From Planktothrix agardhii NIES-204 (GTDB lineage: Bacteria > Cyanobacteriota > Cyanobacteriia > Cyanobacteriales > Microcoleaceae), in contig AP017991.1 of NCBI GenBank assembly GCA_003609755.1, forward strand, positions 1,567,501 through 1,631,500: a stretch of 64,000 nt of DNA. Reading direction: 5' to 3'. Both the position numbers and the translations under genes were made by a program. Positions 44,877 to 54,805 of the stretch are shown piece after piece. Every line of letters starts with the position of its first letter. Within the stretch, counting starts at the first letter, position 1. Below the pieces are notes generated by a model that was given only the letters and a program-made list of their open reading frames with translations, did no database searches and was not told the origin of the DNA.

Positions 44877-47384
44877 TCACTGACGACTATCTTCTTTTAA
44901 ATTTTCACAGACTGATGTTGCATAATCTTTTTTAACTTCAAAATCAAGCCAGAACTGTTTTTGCTGCTCAAAATTTTCCTCAATAATAGTTAATTGTTGT
45001 TGCAAAGCACGTTCAGCTAGATTGGTAATCTCATCAACGGATTCTTCAAAGTTAGTGCTAACATTATCTAATCGTTGGAGAATCCAGTCAAGCAAAATAT
45101 CCCACAAACTTCCTTTCCCTTTCTCAATTCCACTTAACCATTGTTTTGCCATTAAGTCAGGAGAAGGAAGAAAAAGTTCAACATACTCAATATCTTCGTA
45201 AATATCCTGAGTTACTTCTTCTTGATATTCAGTAGTTACAGGTCGTGTTTTTGTTCTAGTTTTTGTGCTTTTGAAACAAGAACCTTCTTCATAGGTTTCT
45301 TTATAGCTCTGATATTCAGTTTTTGTGCGAGTTTCATATTCGGTTTTCTTACCAACTACTTCTGTTTGTGTGGATTGCTTTTGTTCTATAGCTTCTGGAA
45401 GTTCAAAAAATTTCTCAGGTAAAGTTGGCAAGTTTTGAGCTAATTTTTTGCGTAAATTACTGATAGCTGCTTTTTCAAGGTTAATCGAAGAAAAATTTTC
45501 ATCTGACAAACAAACTTTTAATCTCTTAACTTGTTCATTCACTAATGATTCTAAAGCTTGTTCAAATTGTTGAGCTTTTCCTTGCAAGAAAAACTCTGCT
45601 CTTGCGGATATAGCTTCTCTCATCGTGTGATATAACAGGCGAAAATAGCGTTCATCATGTTTAATTTCTTTTTCTCCCTGATCATCATCAGCCCGTACAC
45701 GCTTAACTAAGTATTCTGACTCAGCAGAAAACTTACTGAGTCTTCTACTAACATTATCATAGGCATTAGAAATATCATCAGCTAATGAAGGTAATGTGAC
45801 TTCCCGTAGTTTATCTCTTAGCTCACAATATCCATGATTATCTTTAAGAGCATCACGAACCGGAACAATTAAAACTTTAGTTAAATCTCCTTCTACTTCA
45901 TTAACAGCATCAAAAATCAGAGAAAAGCCATCAAACCTTTTTTTTTCAGCAGATTGTTTAATCTTAATTCGAGTATTTGGATCTTCGCTTTTCAAACCTG
46001 TTATCAGTTCCTCAATTTCGCCCTGAAAGTCCTTACCAACTTTTTTGATATTTTTCTCTAAATCTTGACGAATGTTAGCGATTTTATCTTTTTCTTTATC
46101 AACCTGTTCTTTATTGTTAATTTTTCCGGCGTCAATCAGAATATTGAGAGATTCTGCCAAAGCATGATAATTATTGAATACTTCCAACAATGCAGGAAGT
46201 ATTACCAGTTCTGAAAATGATTCTTGAACCCGCACACGGAAACAATCCCAAAGTTCTCTACCTCCACTCCATTTTAAAGAATACTGGAGAATTTTTCGCA
46301 TAGTTTCATCATCAATATTATTACCTGAAATGATTTGCATTTTGAGGTTAAAAAACCATTGTGCTAACTCCACATTATCCCCAATACACTGAAAAATTGG
46401 ATTCAAACAGTCTTCAAAAAGTGCTTTTAGGAATTTTGATCGTGTCGCTTGATCAACTGTTGATGGTTCGTGAAGAGATCCTGACCCCCAAGCACATTGA
46501 GCATAATATAAAAGACGAGCATTAAAGGGTAGGACATCAGGAAGTTCTTGCAGTGATAAAACGTCTTTAATTTCCTCTCTTAACTTATTAATTCGCTCTA
46601 GCAGAGGTAAATCATCGGTTCCTCGCTGATCGACCCGATTTAAGATAAAAATTATCGAATCCGTGCGTCCCTGTAGGCATTCGGCAACTTTCTTTAATTC
46701 TTCCAAGAGGCGTTTTCTGTGGTCATCATCTACCTGCATATAGTCCAAAGCCACTAAACTAAAAGCTTTATTAACTTGCTTTTGGATAGTTGCTAAATTA
46801 GTCCGATCTTGAACCGATTTTAATCCAGGTAAATCAATCAATTCAACTGCTATTCCATTGGGTAAACCCAGTAAGGAAGCATCACAAGCAGGTAAAAGAG
46901 GAACATGAGCAGCTATTTGTGGCGCAACATACTCCCGGTTTTTCCGTTCATCGTTATAGGAGTGCATAACAACGCTAATTCGCTGATATAAATCCTCATC
47001 ATTTAATCCTGTCCATTCACCCGTATCCCAAGCCGCATCCTCTGTTTTTTCAATGATTAATTTTTGTTCCTGAGAATGTTGGATTGTTAATACACCCCCA
47101 CTCATTTCTCCAGCTTCAATCGGTGCAATTTTTCGACCAATCAGCGCGTTAACAATCGTTGATTTTCCAGAGGAAGTTGTACCCAGAGTCGCAATCCGAA
47201 AACTAGGATTTTTTAGCCGTTGGACAGCTTCTTGATAAACGCTTAAAAAATCTTGTAGGCAAGATTGAATCCCTGGATCATTAAAAACATCTGGGGACGA
47301 GTTGACTAAGTTAGAAACTGAGTTACCTAATTCTTGTAAAAGGTTGCGGGTGTTGTTTAACTTAGATTCAATATTTAGTTCCAC
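44877..47384 (-). CDS. Dynamin-like GTPase
   Basis: 835 residues. All GTPase boxes are present: G1 GTTSSGKST (68-76), G2 Thr near residue 100, G3 DLPG (184-187), and G4 NRVD (249-252). A long helical stalk follows (about 400-670), with a Glu/Lys-rich coiled coil. Near 675-745 is a Tyr/Thr/Lys-rich stretch with repeated TEYxxxTKT units, perhaps a membrane-contact paddle. Bacterial dynamins remodel or repair membranes and appear in anti-phage systems and in toxin-vesicle operons such as LeoABC. This is the largest gene of the island. Confidence 0.85.
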   Translation of the reverse strand: MELNIESKLNNTRNLLQELGNSVSNLVNSSPDVFNDPGIQSCLQDFLSVYQEAVQRLKNPSFRIATLGTTSSGKSTIVNALIGRKIAPIEAGEMSGGVLTIQHSQEQKLIIEKTEDAAWDTGEWTGLNDEDLYQRISVVMHSYNDERKNREYVAPQIAAHVPLLPACDASLLGLPNGIAVELIDLPGLKSVQDRTNLATIQKQVNKAFSLVALDYMQVDDDHRKRLLEELKKVAECLQGRTDSIIFILNRVDQRGTDDLPLLERINKLREEIKDVLSLQELPDVLPFNARLLYYAQCAWGSGSLHEPSTVDQATRSKFLKALFEDCLNPIFQCIGDNVELAQWFFNLKMQIISGNNIDDETMRKILQYSLKWSGGRELWDCFRVRVQESFSELVILPALLEVFNNYHALAESLNILIDAGKINNKEQVDKEKDKIANIRQDLEKNIKKVGKDFQGEIEELITGLKSEDPNTRIKIKQSAEKKRFDGFSLIFDAVNEVEGDLTKVLIVPVRDALKDNHGYCELRDKLREVTLPSLADDISNAYDNVSRRLSKFSAESEYLVKRVRADDDQGEKEIKHDERYFRLLYHTMREAISARAEFFLQGKAQQFEQALESLVNEQVKRLKVCLSDENFSSINLEKAAISNLRKKLAQNLPTLPEKFFELPEAIEQKQSTQTEVVGKKTEYETRTKTEYQSYKETYEEGSCFKSTKTRTKTRPVTTEYQEEVTQDIYEDIEYVELFLPSPDLMAKQWLSGIEKGKGSLWDILLDWILQRLDNVSTNFEESVDEITNLAERALQQQLTIIEENFEQQKQFWLDFEVKKDYATSVCENLKEDSRQ

Positions 47385-47463
47385 TGGATACCTCTCTAGT
47401 TAATGATTTTGGTTAATTCCACTAAGTCTTAAAAATTTAACGGGAGATGGAGTTATCACTCCT

Positions 47464-47637
47464 TCAGGTCTGGGTGGTTAGTGCTGCTTGAGTTTCCCAG
47501 ATATTGACGAAAAAAGGAACAGCCTGATCGGGGTTGTTTTCGGCAAAATCGAAGAATGACTGAATTTGTTCTCCTATATTTCTAAAGCGATCGGGTAGAT
47601 CGCTGTTATCTGGTATTTTTGAGAGATTATTGCTCAT
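47464..47637 (-). CDS. 57-residue peptide leading the dynamin operon
   Basis: ATG at 47637, stop at 47464, 79 nt before the dynamin-like gene and on the same strand. The sequence is acidic with one helix-rich segment (IGEQIQSFFDFAENNPDQAV). GGGAATC-like or AGGA ribosome sites are not obvious ahead of it, so it could also be a chance frame. Position at the head of a toxin/dynamin operon makes it worth keeping. Confidence 0.45.
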   Translation of the reverse strand: MSNNLSKIPDNSDLPDRFRNIGEQIQSFFDFAENNPDQAVPFFVNIWETQAALTTQT

Positions 47638-47808
47638 AGGATTAACTGAGATAGACGCGAGGGCATTTATAAATTATAACTGTTACAGTCGAGTTTGAAC
47701 CAATTTTTTGAATATTTGCGGCAGAGATTCACGGGATTTACGGATAGTAACGGTTTAACCAGGCTTTGATATTGCTTTGCTACCCTCAAAATGAGATAAT
47801 TACTAGGT

Positions 47809-47873
47809 AGTTTTAATCCCGAATAAATTAGTAAAAAATATGGCAAATTCAGAACATTTAGATTTATTATAAT
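47809..47873. repeat. Island-flanking direct repeat, right copy
   Basis: It repeats the end of the BMC-like gene (GSFNPE-stop) and the start of the next ORF (MANSEHLDLL), with a premature TAA after ten codons. It is same-strand and about 65 bp long, the mate of 40391-40455. Only the short stretch is duplicated; the upstream BMC gene is not. Confidence 0.85.
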
Positions 47874-48120
47874 CTCGAATAAATTTTATGAGTTTGCTAA
47901 AATTTATGGGGATAAAACCCAAGAGAAAATTAGCGATGCCTTCGGCAATCTTCGCTAACGCAAAATTTCAAGAGCTTTTAAAAAAAAGGAGATGGGGTGA
48001 AGAATTCATAATATTAAATATCTTGGAGATTGACAAATATTCACTATCCCTCCTTCCCCATAAGGGAAGAAGGTTAAGGGATTAGGTCTTCAGGGTTTCA
48101 GTTTAAGTAATACTCGCATT
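47874..48120 (+). other. Degenerate coding remnant downstream of the island
   Basis: One frame reads KIYGDKTQEKISDAFGNLR before a stop, a second frame continues for a short way, and no ribosome site is seen. It looks like decayed coding sequence, perhaps of the truncated pentapeptide-type gene's neighbourhood. Nothing firmer can be assigned. Confidence 0.35.
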
Positions 48121-48129
48121 CCTTACAAC

Positions 48130-48656
48130 AACCTCGCACAAAGCCCACGCACTTCAGTCGTGGGATGTAGTGCGACCCCCTTTAGGGGGTGTGAGGGTTT
48201 TAATGTAATCCCTAAGAACTTCAGCCATTGATAATCCTTCTGATTCAGCATGACTTTTGAGACGTTCATATTCTTTCTCGTTAACATTAAACTGAATTTT
48301 CTTTTCCCTTGACATACTCTATTTAAGACTCTATTATCAGAGTATAGCAAGGATGTTCCTCGCTTATCTGGTCAGATGTTCTGACCTCCTTAAAAACAAG
48401 TTGTCAATGGCGAGAAAAAGGCAACCACTGTGATTATCCCTGTTGACTACAGAAAGCTCCGAAAAATCTTGGCAGAGCCAAAGACTGTAATAGTCGTGTG
48501 CCGTCAATTGGGACGAGGTACTTGGCATTCCTCAGAGTCTCGTACTCTCCTCTAATATTGCTGTGAAGCAATTCTGGAAACAGTAGGGGGCAACTCCATG
48601 AATACCGAGCAATCGGGGCTAGACAGGAGAATCCCACGCGGTTCACCCGTGGGAGT
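48130..48656 (-). mobile_element. Non-autonomous IS200/IS605-like element (PATE type)
   Basis: Both ends carry small imperfect hairpins of the IS200/IS605 kind: CCCACGGGTGAACCGCGTGGG next to the hemB stop, and CCCACGACTGAAGTGCGTGGG at the far end. On the minus strand the left end follows TTGAC, a plausible target site, whose TGA is the hemB stop codon. No TnpA or TnpB is inside, only a ribbon-helix-helix ORF. Cyanobacteria are known to carry such palindrome-associated elements derived from IS605. Exact right boundary is uncertain by about 20 bp. Confidence 0.6.
48154..48315 (-). CDS. Ribbon-helix-helix protein inside the IS605-like element
   Basis: 53 residues from ATG at 48315. IQFNVNEKEYERLKSHAESE and GLSMAEVLRDYIKTL form a strand-helix-helix unit typical of CopG/MetJ-like DNA-binding proteins. 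The last residues (PPKGGRTTSHD) and the stop codon are encoded by the element's terminal hairpin. It could regulate the element, or be an antitoxin or mobilisation protein captured by it. Confidence 0.65.
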   Translation of the reverse strand: MSREKKIQFNVNEKEYERLKSHAESEGLSMAEVLRDYIKTLTPPKGGRTTSHD

Positions 48657-48657
48657 G

Positions 48658-49701
<1,044 letters not shown>

Positions 49702-49856
49702 TTATTGATTATCTCATTCGGGTGGGTTCTGGATGTACCTAATTTGTTAATAAATGTAACAATCTTAAAAAAAGATTGAAATTACTGGGATTACAACCCT
49801 TTAACCCGAAAATCAGCCTACAATAACTCCAAGAATCTGTATATCCTTTTTAAGTT

Positions 49857-51947
49857 ATGATTAGCAACCTATATATTACTAGCATTGAACCCGATAGCGG
49901 TAAATCCTTAATTCTGTTAGGAATTATGGAATTACTCTCGAAACGCATCCGAAAATTAGGATTTTTCCGTCCAATTATTCAGGCGGGAATTAAACCGGAT
50001 AATGATATTGAGCTAATTCGCAGTCGCTATCATTTAGAGTTTCCCTATCAAGATTATTATGGCGTTACCCATGAAGAAACTAGGGCTTTAATTGCGGAGG
50101 GACAGTTTGAAGAAATCCTGAAACGGATTATTGAGAAATATAAGGCTTTAGAAGAAAAATGTGATTTTATTGTCTGTGAAGGTACGGATTTTACTGATAT
50201 TATTTCTGCCTTTGAATTTAACTTTAATGCGGAAATTGCTAATCAACTAGATGCGCCGATTTTATTGGTAGCGAATGGACAGGGAAAAAGCCAAGAAGAA
50301 GTGATTAGTAGTGTTAAAAGTGAACGAAAAGCTTTTATAGAAAAGGATTTAACTCTTGTGGCAACAATGGTTAATCGGATTTCTTCAGAACAATTTTTAT
50401 CCGTTACCCAGGAATTAGAACAGATTTGGTGTTATGATGATCCGGTATTTATTTTACCTGAAATAGAAGCTCTTTCTAAACCTACTGTTGGGGAAATTAT
50501 TACTGCCCTTGACGCTAAATTTGTCCATGGCGATCCTGAACAATTAAAACAGGAAGTGTTATCGTTTAAGGTGGCGGCGATGCACGTTCCTAATTTTCTT
50601 TATCATATTCGAGAAGGCTGTTTAATTGTTACCCCTGGAGATCGGGCTGATATTATTTTAGCTTGTTTAGCGTCGGCTTTTTCAGAAACTTACCCCAATA
50701 TTGCCGGAATTATTTTAACTGGGGGGTTTGAATTGCCTCCTTCCCTGCAAAAACTGATTCAAGGATTTAAAAAATGGACAGTGCCGATGTTTACGGTAGA
50801 AACAGATACCTATAATACTGCAACCATCATTAATAATATTCACTCAAAAATTACCCCCGACAATGAACGAAAAATTGCTTCTGCTTTAGGACTTTTTGAA
50901 AACCATATTGATAGCTCTAAAATTGAAAAACGGATTTCTCTATCCCGTTCTTCCCATATTACTCCGATTATGTTCGAGTACGAACTGGTCGCCCGGGCGA
51001 AAAAACAACGTCAACATATTGTCTTACCCGAAGGCACAGAAGAACGAATTTTAAAAGCCACTGAAATTCTATTAAGACGGGGAATTGTCGATATTACTTT
51101 ATTAGGAAATCCCGAAGAAATTCGCGAAAAAGCAACTTCACTAGGCATAAAATTAGAAGGGGTAAATATTGTTAATCCCATGACCTCCCCCTGGCATGAA
51201 GACTATGCTCAAACCTATTATCAACTGCGAAAACATAAGGGAATTACGGAAGATTGTGCCTTAGATGTGATGCACGATTTAAGTTATTTTGGCACGATGA
51301 TGGTTCATAAAGGCATGGCTGATGGCATGGTTTCTGGGGCTATTCATACCACTGGACATACTATTCGTCCCGCCTTAGAATTTATTAAAACTCCACCGGG
51401 ATGTTCAATTGTTTCCAGTGTGTTTTTTATGTGTTTAGAAGACCAGGTTTTAGTCTATGGAGATTGTGCGGTAAATCCTAATCCTAACCCCCAACAATTA
51501 GCCGATATTGCCATTAGTTCGGCCTTAACTGCTCAACAATTTGGAGTTGAACCTTTAGTAGCAATGTTATCCTATTCTACCGGAGAATCAGGACAAGGTA
51601 AAGATGTGGATAAAGTTCGAGAAGCCACATTAATTGCCCGTCAATTACGCCCCGATTTAAAAATAGAAGGCCCCATCCAATACGATGCGGCCGTTGATGA
51701 AGGGGTAGCTCAAACTAAACTACCAGGAAGCGAAGTGGCTGGACACGCAACGGTATTTATTTTCCCCGATTTAAACACCGGAAATAATACTTATAAAGCC
51801 GTACAACGGTCTGCGAATGCTGTTGCCATTGGCCCGGTTTTACAAGGTTTAAATAAACCCGTTAATGATTTAAGTCGGGGCTGTACGATTACCGATATTG
51901 TGAATACCGTTGCGATTACCGCTATTCAAGCCCAGGGAATAAATTAG
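49857..51947 (+). CDS. pta: Phosphate acetyltransferase, long form
   Basis: 696 residues. The N-terminal P-loop domain of the dethiobiotin-synthetase type (SIEPDSGKSLILLGIMELL), a DRTGG middle domain (about 210-330), and the C-terminal phosphotransacetylase (FEYELVARAKKQRQHIVLPEG to GPVLQGLNKPVNDLSRG) are in the normal order. It interconverts acetyl-CoA and acetyl phosphate, for acetate overflow or uptake. It stands alone, divergent from hemB. Confidence 0.94.
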   Translation: MISNLYITSIEPDSGKSLILLGIMELLSKRIRKLGFFRPIIQAGIKPDNDIELIRSRYHLEFPYQDYYGVTHEETRALIAEGQFEEILKRIIEKYKALEEKCDFIVCEGTDFTDIISAFEFNFNAEIANQLDAPILLVANGQGKSQEEVISSVKSERKAFIEKDLTLVATMVNRISSEQFLSVTQELEQIWCYDDPVFILPEIEALSKPTVGEIITALDAKFVHGDPEQLKQEVLSFKVAAMHVPNFLYHIREGCLIVTPGDRADIILACLASAFSETYPNIAGIILTGGFELPPSLQKLIQGFKKWTVPMFTVETDTYNTATIINNIHSKITPDNERKIASALGLFENHIDSSKIEKRISLSRSSHITPIMFEYELVARAKKQRQHIVLPEGTEERILKATEILLRRGIVDITLLGNPEEIREKATSLGIKLEGVNIVNPMTSPWHEDYAQTYYQLRKHKGITEDCALDVMHDLSYFGTMMVHKGMADGMVSGAIHTTGHTIRPALEFIKTPPGCSIVSSVFFMCLEDQVLVYGDCAVNPNPNPQQLADIAISSALTAQQFGVEPLVAMLSYSTGESGQGKDVDKVREATLIARQLRPDLKIEGPIQYDAAVDEGVAQTKLPGSEVAGHATVFIFPDLNTGNNTYKAVQRSANAVAIGPVLQGLNKPVNDLSRGCTITDIVNTVAITAIQAQGIN

Positions 51948-52009
51948 TTTTAATTGATTCCCTGAACTTAACTGTTAGTCAATCTTGTCATTTTAATAAA
52001 TTTAATTGA

Positions 52010-52852
52010 TTAAATTTCTGGGTCGGGACTAGGAATAGAAGGAATCATTTCCAGTCGATTTCGGTTCACCCAGCGATTGACAAATTCATTATTATTCCTA
52101 CAAAACTTAATTTGTACTTGCTTAGAACCTAGCTTAAAAATTTCCGCCGGAACTTTTTTGAATTGTGAGGCTTGAATAATTTTGATTAATCCCATTAAAC
52201 ACAAACAGCTAGTGATTAAAGCAACGGGACTCAAAGAAGCACTATCAAGGATAATAAATACACCTAAACCAATTAATACAAAGGGCACAAAATGATTCCC
52301 ATAACGGGCGAGTAAATTGGAAATATCCCGTTGACAAGTTAATTTATAGGTCATATAACACCAAACTCCAACCAGTAGCAAAAAGACTGAAATAATAATC
52401 AGTAAACTAGAGATACCCGTAGAAGCAAATAAGGGCATATAGATACTGATATTGTCGCTACCATTGGCAATCGTAATCGCTGCTACACTATAAGCCGGAG
52501 GAGAAATTAAACTAGCTAAACCAGAAGCGGGGGAAATTTTAGTATCCAATTCCGGCTCAGAAGATGAATCATTATCATCATCAGGATTGAGTAACCGATT
52601 AAGTCCAATGGTAATGGGAACTAAACCTAAAAGTCCAATCCATTCGGCGGGTAATATTAAGCCCCCAAAAAAACCCACCAAACTAGCAAGAATCAAAGTA
52701 CAAAAACCGAGATACTGACCGATAACAATATGGTGACGACGAAAGGTGGCATTAACTTGAGAAAACAACAGGGTGAGGATAACTAAATCATCCAAATTTG
52801 TAGCAGTAAAAGCTGTAATACCAGTAAAAATAGCAGTAAAAATCTCATTCAT
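52010..52852 (-). CDS. CadD-like cadmium-resistance family transporter
   Basis: 280 residues, about five or six membrane helices. The family motif FTATNLDDLVILTLLFSQ is at the start, with IGQYLGF further on, and the second half repeats the topology. An acidic loop of Asp/Ser/Glu (about residues 90-105) and a soluble tail follow. CadD-type proteins export cadmium in staphylococci; substrate in cyanobacteria is unproven. It converges with pta at a 62-base gap. Confidence 0.75.
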   Translation of the reverse strand: MNEIFTAIFTGITAFTATNLDDLVILTLLFSQVNATFRRHHIVIGQYLGFCTLILASLVGFFGGLILPAEWIGLLGLVPITIGLNRLLNPDDDNDSSSEPELDTKISPASGLASLISPPAYSVAAITIANGSDNISIYMPLFASTGISSLLIIISVFLLLVGVWCYMTYKLTCQRDISNLLARYGNHFVPFVLIGLGVFIILDSASLSPVALITSCLCLMGLIKIIQASQFKKVPAEIFKLGSKQVQIKFCRNNNEFVNRWVNRNRLEMIPSIPSPDPEI

Positions 52853-53161
52853 TTTTATCTCTCCTTAATCTGTTGAATATTTCACCTGCAAATATTTGTT
52901 TCAATTTGGGTTCCCCCTATAACTTCTAATTTACCCCGATTAAACGATAGAAACAAATGTTCTTTCTTTTTAAAATGATAAATACAAATAATCGTAAGTC
53001 GAATTAATATTAGTTATAAAAATATAGAGCAATGTTGAGTCCTGCGGTATTAGGTGGACACTCAGAAATGCCCGGGATGTAAATAAACCTGGACGCAAAG
53101 GTCAATATTCTGATTAATGATTACTGTTCATCAATCACTATTTCTTTGACCTATAGCAATC
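52853..53161. other. Intergenic gap with no recognised feature
   Basis: 309 bases, AT-rich. A 7-bp dyad (AGGTCAA/TTGACCT) spans 53099-53152, and the right end carries the 19-bp dispersed repeat (53151-53169). I found no ORF, tRNA or riboswitch that I can support. Confidence 0.6.
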
Positions 53162-53440
53162 CTAAATAGGTTGTAACATTTTAATATGGCGAATATCGGC
53201 TATATTGGTAATCCCTCCCGCCGTTTGTAACGCCCGGGTAACCGTGGGTAAATTGATTCTGACTGCTGCTGTTGCTGTGTTTCCAGAACTGCTACTGGTA
53301 GTATCGGTTCCACTTGCTTCTGAAGTTAAGGAATAAGCCCCCGGACGAAAGACCGCCCCGACAACTACCACCTGAATTGATTGGCTGGCAGACCCGGCTA
53401 AACTATAAGAAGCGATTTGGCGCAGTAGAATTATCAGAGG
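53162..53440 (-). pseudogene. Fragment of a Wza-type polysaccharide export protein
   Basis: The frame reads SASQSIQVVVVGAVFRPGAY, then a Ser/Thr loop, then LPTVTRALQTAGGITNIADI and RHIKMLQPI. That is an SLBB-domain segment of an outer-membrane polysaccharide exporter. It begins after a stop codon and ends in the 19-bp dispersed repeat, so both ends of the gene are lost. No other export gene is near. Confidence 0.75.
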
Positions 53441-53594
53441 TTATCCACCAGAGTCCTTATTCATCTATTCTAGCTAACAATTCTCAACCCTTGAAAATCC
53501 AGACAACAGAATAACTTGCCTTATTCTCAAACTCAACGGAGAGATATTGGGGTTGACAAACAGTAAAAAGCTGTGTTATATTAATCAATTGTGC

Positions 53595-53666
<72 letters not shown>

Positions 53667-53709
53667 TTAAATTTCATAAACTAAAGTTTAGGCTCTATCG
53701 AGCTTTTCG

Positions 53710-53741
53710 CCCGTGACCCTTCAGTGTAAAGGAAGTGTTAC
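53710..53741 (-). other. Degenerate inverted copy of the tRNA-Val anticodon/T region
   Basis: On the minus strand this reads ACACTTCCTTTACACTGAAG then GGTCACGGG. It matches the CACTTCCTTCACACGGAAG and GGTCATGGG parts of the functional tRNA-Val upstream with a few substitutions and one deletion. The loop would read TAC. Neither acceptor nor D arm is kept, so it is a relic. The remainder of the gap to 53985 shows nothing. Confidence 0.5.
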
Positions 53742-53985
53742 CCTATTATCTGATCTCATCTATCCTGTTTCAAATTCAGCTAGAGTTAGCGATCGCACTG
53801 TCTAAGCCTTGCTATTGTATCATTTTTTTAAAAATTATGGAAATTCTCAATATTTTATTTTAACCATTGATAATATTTGATGACTTCTGATTTAGATAAA
53901 ATTTATTCATCTTATCTTCAGGATTAAATAATAACTTATTATGTACTAATTTAGTAGAGATGACCTGACTCTTTAAGGTTAATTT

Positions 53986-54774
53986 GTGAATAGTAGGCTA
54001 ACCCACCAACAACAACGAGAACAATGGAGAGATGCTTTAGAATCTGCTATCGCTCAACCAGAAGAACTTCTGTTTGTTGAACATTTCCTAAAAGTTTGGA
54101 ATACCTCAGCCCGTCCAGCTTTATTTCGGTGTTATGACAACCAAAAGTATATGATTAAAGGTCAACAAGCAGGTCGTCAGATTGTCAATGATCAAATTGT
54201 GGCGAGGTTAGGAATCACAATCAACGCGACCGTTGGCTACCCTCGAATTGCTGAAATTGATTCTGAGCTATCAGAAGGTTATCCTGAACTGGATTACCTT
54301 ACTCCTGGAACAGCGCACGCTACTCTATTCATTGAAGGTTGTAAGGATGAGAGGGATCTAACCAAGTTTTATACTCAGCAAGCAGAAAATATTCCTCGGT
54401 TTGCGAGTTTGTGTGTATTGTATGGTTGGGTTTTGGCTAGGGATCATCAGTTTCTCTTTGAAAAACAGTATCCTAATCGAGTTTATTCTGTAGATCATGG
54501 CCATTTTTTCCCTGGTGGGCCAAACTGGACTCATGAAACTCTCAGTCAAGCTCCTGCTGCTGAGTTAGATACTCATTTACGCATACTCTGTTCTTTCAGC
54601 CGCGAGTCCCCAGAAATCAGAAACGCTTTAGAACAACTTGATCAAGTTTCTGAAGATCAGATTATTCAGGCTGTTGCAGCACCTCCTAACGAATGGGGGC
54701 TTACAATGGAAGAACGAGTTACGATGGTGGAATACTTAGTTAAGAGGCAAAAAGAGTTAATCAATCTTCTGTAA
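53986..54774 (+). CDS. HipA-like kinase-fold protein
   Basis: 262 residues from a GTG at 53986 with AAGG eight bases ahead. It resembles the HipA-like stand-alone kinase domain family: substrate lobe KYMIKGQQAGRQIVNDQIVA, core Asp in DHQF, and the metal-loop motif VYSVDHGHFFPGGP. HipA proteins phosphorylate glutamyl-tRNA synthetase and cause dormancy; the stand-alone group is untested as far as I know. The next gene (32 nt on) is DUF3037, a known companion. Confidence 0.7.
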   Translation: MNSRLTHQQQREQWRDALESAIAQPEELLFVEHFLKVWNTSARPALFRCYDNQKYMIKGQQAGRQIVNDQIVARLGITINATVGYPRIAEIDSELSEGYPELDYLTPGTAHATLFIEGCKDERDLTKFYTQQAENIPRFASLCVLYGWVLARDHQFLFEKQYPNRVYSVDHGHFFPGGPNWTHETLSQAPAAELDTHLRILCSFSRESPEIRNALEQLDQVSEDQIIQAVAAPPNEWGLTMEERVTMVEYLVKRQKELINLL

Positions 54775-54805
54775 TCTATCCGATTATGACCTAACGGCAA
54801 AGCTT

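Noticed and set aside
47888-48085. 65-residue plus-strand frame after the island
   Set aside because: A different frame in the same stretch looks like decayed coding sequence; no ribosome site. Listed only as a degenerate remnant.
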